Assembly: GCA_000411415.1 (NCBI GenBank)
Contig: KE150450.1
Span: 1,190,932-1,254,931 of the forward strand
DNA length: 64,000 nt
Source: Actinomyces sp. HPA0247
GTDB lineage: Bacteria > Actinomycetota > Actinomycetes > Actinomycetales > Actinomycetaceae
Direction of reading: 5' to 3'
Shown: positions 51,104 to 58,908 of the stretch, one piece after another
How the letters are laid out: the number at the start of each line of letters is the position of its first letter
Position numbering within the stretch: position 1 is the stretch's first letter
Position numbers and translations under genes: made by a program
Notes under the pieces: model-generated
The model's input: the letters and a program-made list of their open reading frames with translations, nothing else
Database searches by the model: none
Told to the model about the DNA's origin: nothing

Positions 51104-52666
51104 TTAGCCGATGATGGGCTGCTCTTCCGGCATGCGGATGACGCGGGAGCGCTGGCGCAGGGCCAGGGCCGCGGCCACGGTCATGGAGCCGGTGCGGCCC
51201 GCGAACATGAGGAAAATCAGCACGTATTTGGCGCCCACGGGCAGGATTGGGGTGATGCCGGTGGACAGGCCGACGGTCGCGAATGCTGACACGGTCTCGA
51301 AGAGGATGATGTCGAGCGTGTAGTCCGTCATCGACATCAGGAGCACGACGGAGATTGCGACGAGCGCCAGGCCCAGCAGGGACACGGCGACCGACAGGCG
51401 GATCGTGGAGGTCGGGATGCGCCGGCCGAAGGTTTCGATGTCGCGGTCGCCTCGGGCTTCGGCGATGACGGCGAGCACGAGGACAGCGAAGGTCGTGACC
51501 TTGACGCCGCCCGCGGTGGATGCGGAGCCGCCGCCGATCATCATGAGGATGTCCTGGACGAAGTGGGTTTGCGAGTGCATGGCGCCCACATCGAGCGCAG
51601 ATAAGCCGGAAGAACGGGAGTTCACGCCGGCGAGCATGGCGTTGAGGATCTTCGACGGCGTATCGATTGCGCCGAGCGTCGTCGGGTTGTGCCACTCGGT
51701 GAGAGCCATTGCGAGGGCGCCGACGAATGCCAGAATCAGGTAGGTCGACAGTGTCAGCTTGGTGTGGAGGCGCCAGCGGCGCGGAGTGCGCAGGTTTTTG
51801 GCGACGTCCATGATGACGGGGAAGCCGATGGCGCCCACGGTTGTGCCCAGGATGATGGGGATGAGCATCCACCAGTCGGTGACGTGGGGCGCGAGGCCGT
51901 CGGGGAGGATGACGAAGCCGGCGTTGTTGAACACGGAGATCGCCATGAAGACGGCATCCCAGATGGCACGCACGGGGTCGAATCCCATGGCGAGGAAGCG
52001 GGGGAGGAACATGGCGGCGAGGAGTGCCTGCATGCTCAGTGATGTGGCGATGACGGCTTTGAGGAGCGTCGAGATCTGGCCCATGGCGCCGGTTCCCGTT
52101 TCCTGGGTGGCGAGCATGCGCTGGGTGAGGCCGAGGTGGCGTGACACCGCGAATCCGAGGATTGATGCGAGGGTCATGACGCCCAGGCCGCCGACGACGA
52201 TGCCGGCGGCGATGACGGCTTGGCCGAAGGGGGACCAGTAGGTCGCGGTGTCGACGGTGGTCAGGCCGGTGACGCACACGGCGGATACGGCGGTGAAGAG
52301 TACGTCGACGAAGGGCGCGGACGTGTCCGACGAGGAGGAGATGGGGAGCATCAGGAGCGCGGTGATGACGCCGATGATGAGTGCGAAGGTGCCCAGTGCG
52401 AGGCGTGCGGGCGAGTAGCGTGCTTGGCGTGAGAGCCAGGCGCGCACTCGCTGCATGCGGGAGGTGGGGACCTGGGGGTGGGGGCCGCTGGGTCCTCCGG
52501 GGATTTGACGGACGATGGGGGAGGGCTGTGGGCTGAGGGTTTCCTCTGAGAGTGCGGGGGACGAGGCCGGGGCTCGCCCGTGCATGAGGGATCGGGTGGC
52601 GCCGGGTTGGGGACGTAAGCGAGGTGTCTTCGCTCGCTGTTGTCGACCCTTACGTGCCGGTGCCAT
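51104..52666 (-). CDS. trkH: TrkH/KtrB-type potassium transporter, membrane subunit
   Basis: A 520-residue membrane protein with a basic, Pro-rich cytoplasmic N-terminus (about 75 residues). The four pore loops of the TrkH/KtrB family are visible: SAVCVTGLTTVDT, VFNNAGFVIL, GGSASTAGGVK and FATVGLSTGITP. Family length and motifs agree well. It forms the K+ pathway regulated by TrkA (47.6 kb), although the two genes are separated by the DUF559 gene and the repeat array. AAGGAG precedes the ATG. Confidence 0.95.
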   Translation of the reverse strand: MAPARKGRQQRAKTPRLRPQPGATRSLMHGRAPASSPALSEETLSPQPSPIVRQIPGGPSGPHPQVPTSRMQRVRAWLSRQARYSPARLALGTFALIIGVITALLMLPISSSSDTSAPFVDVLFTAVSAVCVTGLTTVDTATYWSPFGQAVIAAGIVVGGLGVMTLASILGFAVSRHLGLTQRMLATQETGTGAMGQISTLLKAVIATSLSMQALLAAMFLPRFLAMGFDPVRAIWDAVFMAISVFNNAGFVILPDGLAPHVTDWWMLIPIILGTTVGAIGFPVIMDVAKNLRTPRRWRLHTKLTLSTYLILAFVGALAMALTEWHNPTTLGAIDTPSKILNAMLAGVNSRSSGLSALDVGAMHSQTHFVQDILMMIGGGSASTAGGVKVTTFAVLVLAVIAEARGDRDIETFGRRIPTSTIRLSVAVSLLGLALVAISVVLLMSMTDYTLDIILFETVSAFATVGLSTGITPILPVGAKYVLIFLMFAGRTGSMTVAAALALRQRSRVIRMPEEQPIIG

Positions 52667-52684
52667 CGCTGCTCCTTAACGACT

Positions 52685-52711
52685 CTGCAACAAAACTGGA
52701 CAAAGTTGCAG
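52685..52711. promoter_or_regulatory. Inverted repeat between trkH and the BldC-like gene
   Basis: CTGCAAC (52685-52691) and GTTGCAG (52705-52711) form 7-bp arms 13 bases apart, just upstream of the trkH start and overlapping a TTGCAG that could be a -35 for the plus-strand gene (TAGTAT 19 bp further on). It may be an operator. Evidence is sequence symmetry only. Confidence 0.35.
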
Positions 52712-52808
52712 TTTCCATGTGGTTGGGCAGTAGTATATTTCGTGAGGCTACGTAAGCGGTGAACGAATCGGGTTTAGCGCGCCTCGCGAGCATACTGGGA
52801 GTCAGTAA

Positions 52809-53027
52809 ATGGAACAGCAGTCGGCGCCGCGTTTTATGACTGTCACGGAAGTGGCGGACATCATGCGCGTCTCTAAAATGACTGTGTACCGCTTGATTCA
52901 CAGTGGCGAAATGCCCGCGATTCGCGTCGGAAAGAGCTTCCGAGTCCCGGAGGCCGCGGTCGCCCAGATGATCCAGGCTGGTATGGCGGATCACTCTGGT
53001 GACCAGGCTCGCGTCATTGGCGGGTAG
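52809..53027 (+). CDS. BldC-like helix-turn-helix DNA-binding protein
   Basis: A 72-residue excisionase/MerR-type winged HTH protein (MTVTEVADIMRVSKMTVYRL, then RVGKSFRVPEAAV). It resembles the BldC-type small regulators. The pairing with the bS22 gene just downstream is conserved in actinobacteria (for example Rv0500A-Rv0500B in Mycobacterium tuberculosis, from memory), so it is a chromosomal housekeeping gene rather than a prophage excisionase. Confidence 0.9.
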   Translation: MEQQSAPRFMTVTEVADIMRVSKMTVYRLIHSGEMPAIRVGKSFRVPEAAVAQMIQAGMADHSGDQARVIGG

Positions 53028-53041
53028 TATAGGCACGATGT

Positions 53042-53058
53042 GCCCGTCTCGGGCACCC
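53042..53058 (+). other. Short hairpin between the BldC-like gene and bS22 gene
   Basis: GTGCCCG-TCT-CGGGCAC forms a perfect 7-bp stem with a 3-base loop in the 84-bp leader of the bS22 gene. It has no following T-run, so it could be an attenuating or mRNA-stabilising structure. Confidence 0.4.
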
Positions 53059-53111
53059 ATCATCCATCAGCGGTAGTACCTCTGCCGCACACACTACGAG
53101 GGAGGAACCCC

Positions 53112-53210
53112 ATGGGCTCCGTCATCAAGAAGCGCCGCAAGCGCATGGCGAAGAAGAAGCACCGCAAGCTCCTGCGCAAGACGCGTCACCAGCGTCGCAA
53201 CAAGAAGTGA
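53112..53210 (+). CDS. Small ribosomal subunit protein bS22 (AURKAIP1/COX24-domain protein)
   Basis: A 32-residue, extremely basic peptide starting MGSVIKKRRKRMAKKKHRK and ending RRNKK. This closely matches the actinobacterial 30S protein bS22 found in mycobacterial ribosomes. The ATG is preceded by GGAGG. It is too short to be called by most default gene finders, but the sequence is unmistakable. Confidence 0.95.
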   Translation: MGSVIKKRRKRMAKKKHRKLLRKTRHQRRNKK

Positions 53211-53216
53211 GCGAGC

Positions 53217-53243
53217 GGAGGCCCGGCCTTTTGGTCGGGCCTC
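53217..53243 (+). terminator. Terminator after bS22 gene
   Basis: GGAGGCCCGGCC, loop TTTT, then GGTCGGGCCTC forms an 11-bp stem with one G-T pair, seven bases after the bS22 stop codon. Confidence 0.75.
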
Positions 53244-53260
53244 TCGTGTATCCGGGCCCC

Positions 53261-53266
53261 TATACT
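53261..53266 (+). promoter_or_regulatory. Leaderless promoter of the histidine phosphatase gene
   Basis: TATACT ends eight bases before the ATG at 53275 with no ribosome-binding site between, the pattern of a leaderless actinobacterial transcript. The -35 region overlaps the bS22 terminator and is weak. Confidence 0.55.
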
Positions 53267-53274
53267 TGGGTGTT

Positions 53275-53943
53275 ATGGAACGCACCATTATTCATGTTAT
53301 GCGCCACGGTGAGGTGGACAATCCGAACGGTGTTTTGTACGGGCGTCTGCCTGGTTTTGGGCTGACGGAGCTGGGCCATGCGATGGCTGCTCGCGCCGCG
53401 GAGTACCTGGTGGATTCGGGTGCGGATATTACGCGCGTGATTTCTTCGCCGCTGCTGCGCGCGCAGTTGACGGCGGCGCCGACGGCGGCGGCGTATGGTC
53501 TGACGATTGAGTCGGATCCGCGTCTCATTGAGTCCGATAACGTGTTTGAGGGTATGCCGGTGAATTCGAATCGGGCGATGCTGGCGAATCCGAAGTACTA
53601 CAAGTACTACTGCAATCCGCTGCGTCCCTCGTGGGGTGAGCCGTATCGGGATGTTGCGTCGCGTATGAGTGCGGCCCTGTCGTCGGCTTTGCGTGCGGCG
53701 CGGAGGCATGAGGCGTTGGTGGTGTCGCATCAGAATCCGATCGTGACGCTGACGCGTTTCGTGAATGGCCAGCCGTTGCCTCATTCTCCGAAGTCGCGCC
53801 ACTGCGCGCTCGCGTCGATCACGTCGTTCATTTTTTCGGGTGCGACGCTCGTGGGGACGTCATACGCGGAGCCTGCGGCGGACCTCGTCGCGATTGCCAA
53901 GGATATGACGCCGGGGGATTCGCAGGCGGATCTGCGCCGCTGA
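53275..53943 (+). CDS. Histidine phosphatase (phosphoglycerate mutase-like) family protein
   Basis: A 222-residue protein with the RHG signature at the N-terminus (VMRHGEVDNPNG, catalytic H11), a second conserved His in LVVSHQNPI, and SPLLRAQLTA after the first strands. It fits the branch of actinobacterial histidine phosphatases of unknown substrate rather than glycolytic Gpm. The ATG was preferred to a GTG three codons upstream because of the promoter position. Confidence 0.85.
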   Translation: MERTIIHVMRHGEVDNPNGVLYGRLPGFGLTELGHAMAARAAEYLVDSGADITRVISSPLLRAQLTAAPTAAAYGLTIESDPRLIESDNVFEGMPVNSNRAMLANPKYYKYYCNPLRPSWGEPYRDVASRMSAALSSALRAARRHEALVVSHQNPIVTLTRFVNGQPLPHSPKSRHCALASITSFIFSGATLVGTSYAEPAADLVAIAKDMTPGDSQADLRR

Positions 53944-53977
53944 CCGTAGCGTCCGGGCTGACCGTAGCGGCCGGGGT
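53942..53977. repeat. Two-copy 18-bp direct repeat after the phosphatase gene
   Basis: TGACCGTAGCGTCCGGGC is followed directly by TGACCGTAGCGGCCGGGG. The first copy starts one base inside the phosphatase TGA stop. It may be a trivial slippage product; no function is assigned. Confidence 0.5.
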
Positions 53978-54052
53978 GTCGGGTCGCGCTGCGGTAGGGC
54001 GTGTCTGAGGCGCGCGACAAGCAGCGCCTGAGGTGGACGGTAACGGTGCCCC

Positions 54053-54445
54053 TTAGTGGGCCTCGTCGCCCGAGGCCTCGGTGGGGTCGGGTGCGTCGCC
54101 GTCGGAGCGCTTGCGGCGCTCGCGCTCGCGGCGTTCTTCCTCGCGGCGCTTACGCTGGATGTCGCGCTCGAGGCGGAAGAGGAACTCGGGGTCGTCGTCG
54201 GGGGCAGAGGGGCGCTTGGGGGCCTCGGGCGTGCGCGTCTGCTTCTTTTCTGCGCGGGATACCCAACGCAGGACGAGCCACGCGATGGGGCCGATGGCGG
54301 CGACCGTCGCGGTGAACAGGATGATCATGAGCCATATCGGCTTGGCGATTTTGCCGGGCATCTCGTCTTCGGGCGTGCGGTGCCAGTCGGCGGCAGCGTA
54401 GATGGTGACTGCGAGCATTGCGACGACGAGGGCGATTCTGACCAT
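54053..54445 (-). CDS. PLDc_N-type small membrane protein with charged tail
   Basis: A 130-residue protein with two membrane helices (about residues 2-18 and 38-60). The region ADWHRTPEDEMPGKIAKPIWL between them resembles the phospholipase D nuclease N-terminal (PLDc_N) family. The second half is a highly charged Arg/Glu-rich helix (RKRREEERRERERRKR). The function of this family is not known. Confidence 0.7.
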   Translation of the reverse strand: MVRIALVVAMLAVTIYAAADWHRTPEDEMPGKIAKPIWLMIILFTATVAAIGPIAWLVLRWVSRAEKKQTRTPEAPKRPSAPDDDPEFLFRLERDIQRKRREEERRERERRKRSDGDAPDPTEASGDEAH

Positions 54446-54523
54446 GCCCCTAGCATAGGGGCGTGGGGCGCCTCACGCTGGCGCGTTCACTCCCGGAGCA
54501 ATCGGGGGTGTTCCGTGTGGCGT

Positions 54524-55429
54524 TTAGACGCGTGTTACGCGGGGGAGCGCTGCGTACGAGGGGGCGGCGCCGGGCGCGAGGACCGCGGTCGAGCCGGCCC
54601 GGATGCCGTCGGCCACGGCCTCGTCGAAGGGCTTGCCGAGGGCCATCGCGGCCGCCAGCGCGCCCACGCACGCGTCCCCGGCCCCCGTGGTGTCCACGGC
54701 CTCGCCGAGGGTGAGGGCGGGGCAGTGCCCGGCCTCGCTGCCCGACGCCCACGCAGCCCCATCCGCGCCCAGGGTGACCATGACGTGCTTGGGGCCGAGG
54801 CCTCGTAGCGCCCGCGCGACGCCGATCGCCTCCATGGGGCCAGCAGGGGCGGGCATACCGAGCGTGAGGCCGGCCTCCGTCTCGTTGACAACGAGGATGT
54901 CCGTGCGCGCCATGAGCGCGGGGTCCGTCGGGCGTGCGGGAGCGAGGTTGAGCAGGACGCGCGCGCCGAAGGAATGCGCCCACGCGAGGGCCTCGGCATT
55001 GGCGCGCTCGGGGATCTCCGCCTGGAGGACGACGATGTCGGAGGGTGCGGGGAACAACGAGGCCTTGGCTGGCTCAACGCTCACGGTCGCGTTCGCGCCT
55101 GCGTCCAGGATGATCGTGTTTTCTCCCGATGCGGCCACCGTGATGAGTGCGGTTCCCGAGGGGCCGTCGGCCTCGCGCAGGTGCGTGACGTCCACGCCGT
55201 GGGATGCCAGGTCGCAGCGCAGGCGCTGGCCCGAGGGGTCTGAGCCGAGCGCGCCGACGAAGACGACGGTGGCTCCCGAGTGTGCGGCGGCGGCCGCCTG
55301 GTTTGCGCCTTTGCCGCCGAGGCTGTAGCTGAGCGAGGTGCCAGAGAGTGTTTCGCCGGGGGAGGGGAAACGGTCGACCGTGACCGTGACATCCTGGTTG
55401 ATGGAACCGACGACAATGACGCGTGCCAT
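54524..55429 (-). CDS. rbsK: Ribokinase (PfkB family sugar kinase)
   Basis: A 301-residue kinase that phosphorylates ribose at O5. N-terminal VVGSINQDVTVTVDRFPSPG and GGKGANQA at residues 38-45 match the ribose-binding region. The C-terminal DTTGAGDAC contains the catalytic base D252 and anion hole. The ATG at 55429 was chosen over an upstream in-frame start because it gives the family N-terminus, with AAGGAG seven bases upstream. No ribose transport or uptake genes are adjacent, so other sugars are possible. Confidence 0.88.
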   Translation of the reverse strand: MARVIVVGSINQDVTVTVDRFPSPGETLSGTSLSYSLGGKGANQAAAAAHSGATVVFVGALGSDPSGQRLRCDLASHGVDVTHLREADGPSGTALITVAASGENTIILDAGANATVSVEPAKASLFPAPSDIVVLQAEIPERANAEALAWAHSFGARVLLNLAPARPTDPALMARTDILVVNETEAGLTLGMPAPAGPMEAIGVARALRGLGPKHVMVTLGADGAAWASGSEAGHCPALTLGEAVDTTGAGDACVGALAAAMALGKPFDEAVADGIRAGSTAVLAPGAAPSYAALPRVTRV

Positions 55430-55590
55430 GAGCGCTCCTTTGCGATGGGATGCTCTATTGTGCCACGTCACAGAGGCGTCGTCGCGTATTTTGGCGCCTC
55501 CTCGGTGGAGTTGGTGGCGCGGCTTAGCCCAAACGAAGTGTTAAGTGCAGCTTCATTCGCGCACTAGTTTCCTGCAATACTGCTAAACGG

Positions 55591-57048
55591 TTGATTTGTG
55601 GTGAACTAATCGCCGTGCGCACGCTCCGCTTCTTCATCTCCTCGCGAGCGGCAGGTCCCACCTGCCGCGTCGCCACCGTACCGTCACAGGTGATCCGAGG
55701 AACGGCCTCGGCCCCCACGGTCAACGTGCGCACGATCGCGACCGACGGTGAATATGCGCACGGCCCGGCGCGCGTGCTCCTGCCGCTTCTTGGCATCTAC
55801 GCGCTCGGGACCGTCTCCCTTCAGGGGTTTAACCTGGTCTACCTGCGCGTCGCCCAAGACATCGGCGCGGGGGACGCCTCCGGCCTGATCACCGCGATTC
55901 CCGGCATCGTCCTCGGCGTCGCCTGCTTCCTGTACGGAACCCTCGGCGACTTCATCCCGCTGCGCCGCATCGTCGATGTGGGTGTCGGCCTCATTGTCGC
56001 GGGGTCCCTGCTCGGCTTCGTCTTCTCCTCGTCGCTGGTCGGCGTCATCGTCGCCCGCGCGCTCCAAACCCTCGGATACCAGGCCGCCGCCTCCGCGTAC
56101 ATGATCCTGGCGACCGCCATCCGAGACCCGAAGAAACGAGGCCTCTACGTCGGCCTCATGTGCGCGGCCTTCCAGGGCGGCACCGCGATCGGCATGCTGG
56201 CCGGCGGTATCCTCGCCGACATCAACTGGGCTCTGCTCCTCCTCATTCCCCTGGGTGGCCTTGCCTGCCTGCCGATCATGGGGCGTCGCGTGCCCGCGCG
56301 TGCGCACGCCGGACGCGTCGATATCGTCGGCCTCGCGATCTTCTCCTCCCTGGCCCTGCTGCTCACCCTGGTCGCCGCGAACCCGCACTGGTGGCTCATC
56401 GCGGGCCTCATCCTCGGCGGCGTCCTCTTCTGGCGCTACATCGGGCGTGCGCGAGCCCCCTTCATCACGCGTTCCTTCTTCACGAACGTGCCGTGGGCGC
56501 GCTCGATCAGCCTCATCCTGATCGTCTACTGCATGAACTTCACGGTCGCGCCCCTCATGAACGGCATCGGCGCCGCCAACTACGGGCTCACGCCCGCGCA
56601 GGTCTCCGTGCGCCTCCTGCCCGCCTACTGCGTCGCCCTCGCCACCGCCATGACGTCGGGCGCAGTCATGTCCCGCATCGGACGCGGTCGTACCGTGCGC
56701 GCGTGCGTCAGCCTCATCCTCACGGGTACCGTCCTTATTGCGCTGTGCATGAGCATGGGCCCGTGGGTCATCACCGTCGCCATGTGCTTCATCTACGCCG
56801 GCTTCGGCGCCCTGTTTACACCCATCTACGACACCGTTTTTGCGACCGTCGCTCCCGGACAGAACGGGCGCGCCGTGGCCATGAACGACCTCGCCATGCA
56901 GGGCAGCGCCGCGATCGGCATCGGCGTGTTTACGCCGTGGCTCGCGTCGGGCGCTTTCCGGGCCGTCGCCCTCGTCTGCATCGTCGCCGCAGCGACCGGC
57001 ATCGCGGGCGACTGGCTGCACGAATACCTGTACCGTCGCGGGCGCTGA
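55591..57048 (+). CDS. Major facilitator superfamily transporter
   Basis: Up to 485 residues with about 12-14 transmembrane helices. The MFS motif A-like loop between helices 2 and 3 reads GTLGDFIPLRR, and helix-rich ARALQTLGYQAAASAYMI resembles drug:proton antiporters of the DHA2 type. The start is uncertain: TTG at 55591 is the longest, GTG at 55615 is possible, and GTG at 55726 (VRTIATDGEYAHG) would put about 13 residues before helix 1, which looks more natural. Substrate unknown. Confidence 0.8.
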   Translation: MICGELIAVRTLRFFISSRAAGPTCRVATVPSQVIRGTASAPTVNVRTIATDGEYAHGPARVLLPLLGIYALGTVSLQGFNLVYLRVAQDIGAGDASGLITAIPGIVLGVACFLYGTLGDFIPLRRIVDVGVGLIVAGSLLGFVFSSSLVGVIVARALQTLGYQAAASAYMILATAIRDPKKRGLYVGLMCAAFQGGTAIGMLAGGILADINWALLLLIPLGGLACLPIMGRRVPARAHAGRVDIVGLAIFSSLALLLTLVAANPHWWLIAGLILGGVLFWRYIGRARAPFITRSFFTNVPWARSISLILIVYCMNFTVAPLMNGIGAANYGLTPAQVSVRLLPAYCVALATAMTSGAVMSRIGRGRTVRACVSLILTGTVLIALCMSMGPWVITVAMCFIYAGFGALFTPIYDTVFATVAPGQNGRAVAMNDLAMQGSAAIGIGVFTPWLASGAFRAVALVCIVAAATGIAGDWLHEYLYRRGR

Positions 57049-57057
57049 GCTACTTTC

Positions 57058-57129
57058 TCACTCGCGGTGCATGCGCGCGAGGAGCGCGAGTGGTCGCGCT
57101 CCTCGGCGTGCGGTTGCTTGTTGTGTCAT
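57058..57129 (-). pseudogene. Remnant of a fourth lipoprotein gene of the effector operon
   Basis: An ATG at 57127-57129 overlaps the preceding lipoprotein stop (ATGA), exactly the junction used by the other copies. It reads MTQQATARRGARPLALLA, the same signal-peptide start as the gene at 57126-57731, then diverges and stops after 23 codons. The rest of the gene is missing, next to the end of the MFS gene. Confidence 0.8.
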
Positions 57130-57731
57130 CCCTGTCCTGCGGGTGGGAGGTTGGGGTCGAACCAGTCGGGGATGCGCCCGGGCTGGTCGATCAGTTGTGT
57201 GGGATCACCGTTGGATCCATCTGAGGGGTTGCCTACCGTGTAGTAGTAGGTGGAGGTTTGCTCGCCCAGTCGCGTCGTCGCCGAGACCACGGCGTGGTAC
57301 TCCTCGTGGGTCCACAGGTAGTCAACGATCTCAACTCCGCCGGAGGTCCAGCGATCTTCGGAGAGCTCGAATCCGAGGGGCAGTAAGTGCTTGTTGTAAG
57401 TATCGCGGATGAGGTCGGTGTCCAGCTCGGTGAAGAAGAACATGCGTGAATGGAAGGAATATAAGGTCTTTCCGTCCTCCATGTAGCGAGCGATGGAGTA
57501 GTTGTTCTTGTACGCCATGAAGTTCTCGGCGGTGACGAGCTCATTACGTGCCGTGATGATGGCGGGCTCGATGTCGCGCTGGAATGCCTCGACGGATTTC
57601 ACCGGGGGAGCGCTCGGGGTCATGGATCCTCCAAGAAACGGTGCGCATGCGGTGGTGCACAGCGCCAGGAGGGTGCACGCGAGGAGCGCGAGTGGTCGCG
57701 CTCCTCGGCGTGCGGTTGCTTGTTGCGTCAT
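57126..57731 (-). CDS. Lipoprotein 3 of the DUF1023 effector operon (candidate immunity protein)
   Basis: A 201-residue predicted lipoprotein, lipobox in LCTTAC (Cys 29). The mature part is an alpha/beta domain with conserved AENFMAYKNNYSIA, SFHSRMFFFTELDTD and EEYHAVVSATTRLGE, ending in a Pro-rich IPDWFDPNLPPAGQG. Its mature sequence is closest to lipoprotein 1, while its signal region matches the remnant at 57058. Start and stop overlap neighbours by ATGA. Family not recognised; immunity role inferred from position after a putative secreted hydrolase. Confidence 0.75.
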   Translation of the reverse strand: MTQQATARRGARPLALLACTLLALCTTACAPFLGGSMTPSAPPVKSVEAFQRDIEPAIITARNELVTAENFMAYKNNYSIARYMEDGKTLYSFHSRMFFFTELDTDLIRDTYNKHLLPLGFELSEDRWTSGGVEIVDYLWTHEEYHAVVSATTRLGEQTSTYYYTVGNPSDGSNGDPTQLIDQPGRIPDWFDPNLPPAGQG

Positions 57732-58342
57732 CCTTGTCCTGCCGGTGGGAGGTTGGGGTCGAACCAGTCGGGGATGCGTCCGGGTTGGTCGATGAGCTGC
57801 TGGGGATCGGAGGTTGAACCATCCGAGGGGTTTCCCTGTGTGTAGTAGTATGTGGAGGTTTGCTCGCCCAGTCGCGTTGTCGCTGATACGACGGCGTGGT
57901 ATTCCTCGTTAATCCACAGGTAGTCGACGATCTCGACTCCGTCGGAGGTCCAGCGCTTTTCGGATAGTTTGAATCCGAGGGGGATGAGACGTTCGCTGTA
58001 GGTTTCGCGGATGTGGTCCGTGTCCAGCTCGGTGAAGAAGAACATGCGCGAGTGGAGAGAATATACGGGCTTTCCGTCGTCCCGGGTCCTGTAGATGGTG
58101 TAGTTGTTCTTGTATGCCATGAAGTTCTCGGCGGTGAGGAGCTCGTTGCGCGCGGCGATGATGGTGGGCTCGATGTCGCGCTGGAAGGCCTCGATGGATT
58201 TGACCTGGGGACTAAACGGGTTCATGGATCCTCCGAAAAACGGTGCGCACGCGGTGGTGCACAGCGCCAGGAGGGTGCACGCGAGGAGCGCGAGTGGTCG
58301 CGCTCCTCGCACCGGTGGAGTAGGTTTCGTCATCCGTGTCAT
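57728..58342 (-). CDS. Lipoprotein 2 of the DUF1023 effector operon (candidate immunity protein)
   Basis: A 204-residue paralogue of the flanking lipoproteins (lipobox LCTTAC). It is the most diverged of the three in the middle part (NNYTIYRTRDDGKPVYSLHS, YSERLIPLGFKLSE). A second Met at codon 4 is an alternative start. ATGA overlaps on both sides mean that translation of the whole operon is probably coupled. Confidence 0.75.
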   Translation of the reverse strand: MTRMTKPTPPVRGARPLALLACTLLALCTTACAPFFGGSMNPFSPQVKSIEAFQRDIEPTIIAARNELLTAENFMAYKNNYTIYRTRDDGKPVYSLHSRMFFFTELDTDHIRETYSERLIPLGFKLSEKRWTSDGVEIVDYLWINEEYHAVVSATTRLGEQTSTYYYTQGNPSDGSTSDPQQLIDQPGRIPDWFDPNLPPAGQG

Positions 58343-58908
58343 GCGGGTGGGAGGTTGGGGTCGAACCAGTCGGGGATGCGCCCGGGCTGGTCGATCATCT
58401 GCGTGGGGTCGGAAGTGGACCCGTCCGTTGGATTGCCCATCGTGTAGTAACGTGTAGCGCTTTCTTCTCCGAGCCGCGTCGTCGACGACACGACGGCGTG
58501 GTACTCCTCGTTAATCCACAGGAAATTTACGAGTTCGACGCCGTTGGATGTCCAGCGTTTTTCGGATAGCTCGAATCCGAGGGGCAGGAGGTGCTTGTTG
58601 TAGGTGTCGCGGATCAGGTCGGTGTCCAGCTCGGTGAAGAAGAACATGCGTGAATGGAAGGAATATAAGGTCTTTCCGTCCTCCATGTAGGCAGCAATGG
58701 AGTAGTTGTTCTTGTATGCCAGGAAGTTCTCGGCGGTGACGAGCTCATTACGTGCCGTGATGATGGTGGGCTCGAGGTCACGTTGGAAAGCCTCGACGGA
58801 TTTCACCGGGGGGGCGCTCGGGGTCATGGATCCTCCAAAGAACGGTGCGCATGCGGCGCAAGCGATAACTGAAAAAAGTGTGAGAAGGGCGGTGAAGAAC
58901 TTTCTCAT
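58339..58908 (-). CDS. Lipoprotein 1 of the DUF1023 effector operon (candidate immunity protein)
   Basis: A 189-residue lipoprotein directly after the hydrolase gene (ATGA overlap). It has its own type of signal peptide (MRKFFTALLTLFSVIACAAC), unlike the RGARPLALLA leaders of copies 2 and 3, but the mature domain is clearly homologous. Being first after the putative toxin, it is the likeliest cognate immunity protein; copies 2 and 3 could extend protection to variants (inference). Confidence 0.76.
   Translation of the reverse strand: MRKFFTALLTLFSVIACAACAPFFGGSMTPSAPPVKSVEAFQRDLEPTIITARNELVTAENFLAYKNNYSIAAYMEDGKTLYSFHSRMFFFTELDTDLIRDTYNKHLLPLGFELSEKRWTSNGVELVNFLWINEEYHAVVSSTTRLGEESATRYYTMGNPTDGSTSDPTQMIDQPGRIPDWFDPNLPPA

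Noticed and set aside
52809-53027. Prophage or integrative-element excisionase
   Set aside because: No integrase or other phage genes nearby, and the pairing with bS22 is conserved chromosomal synteny.
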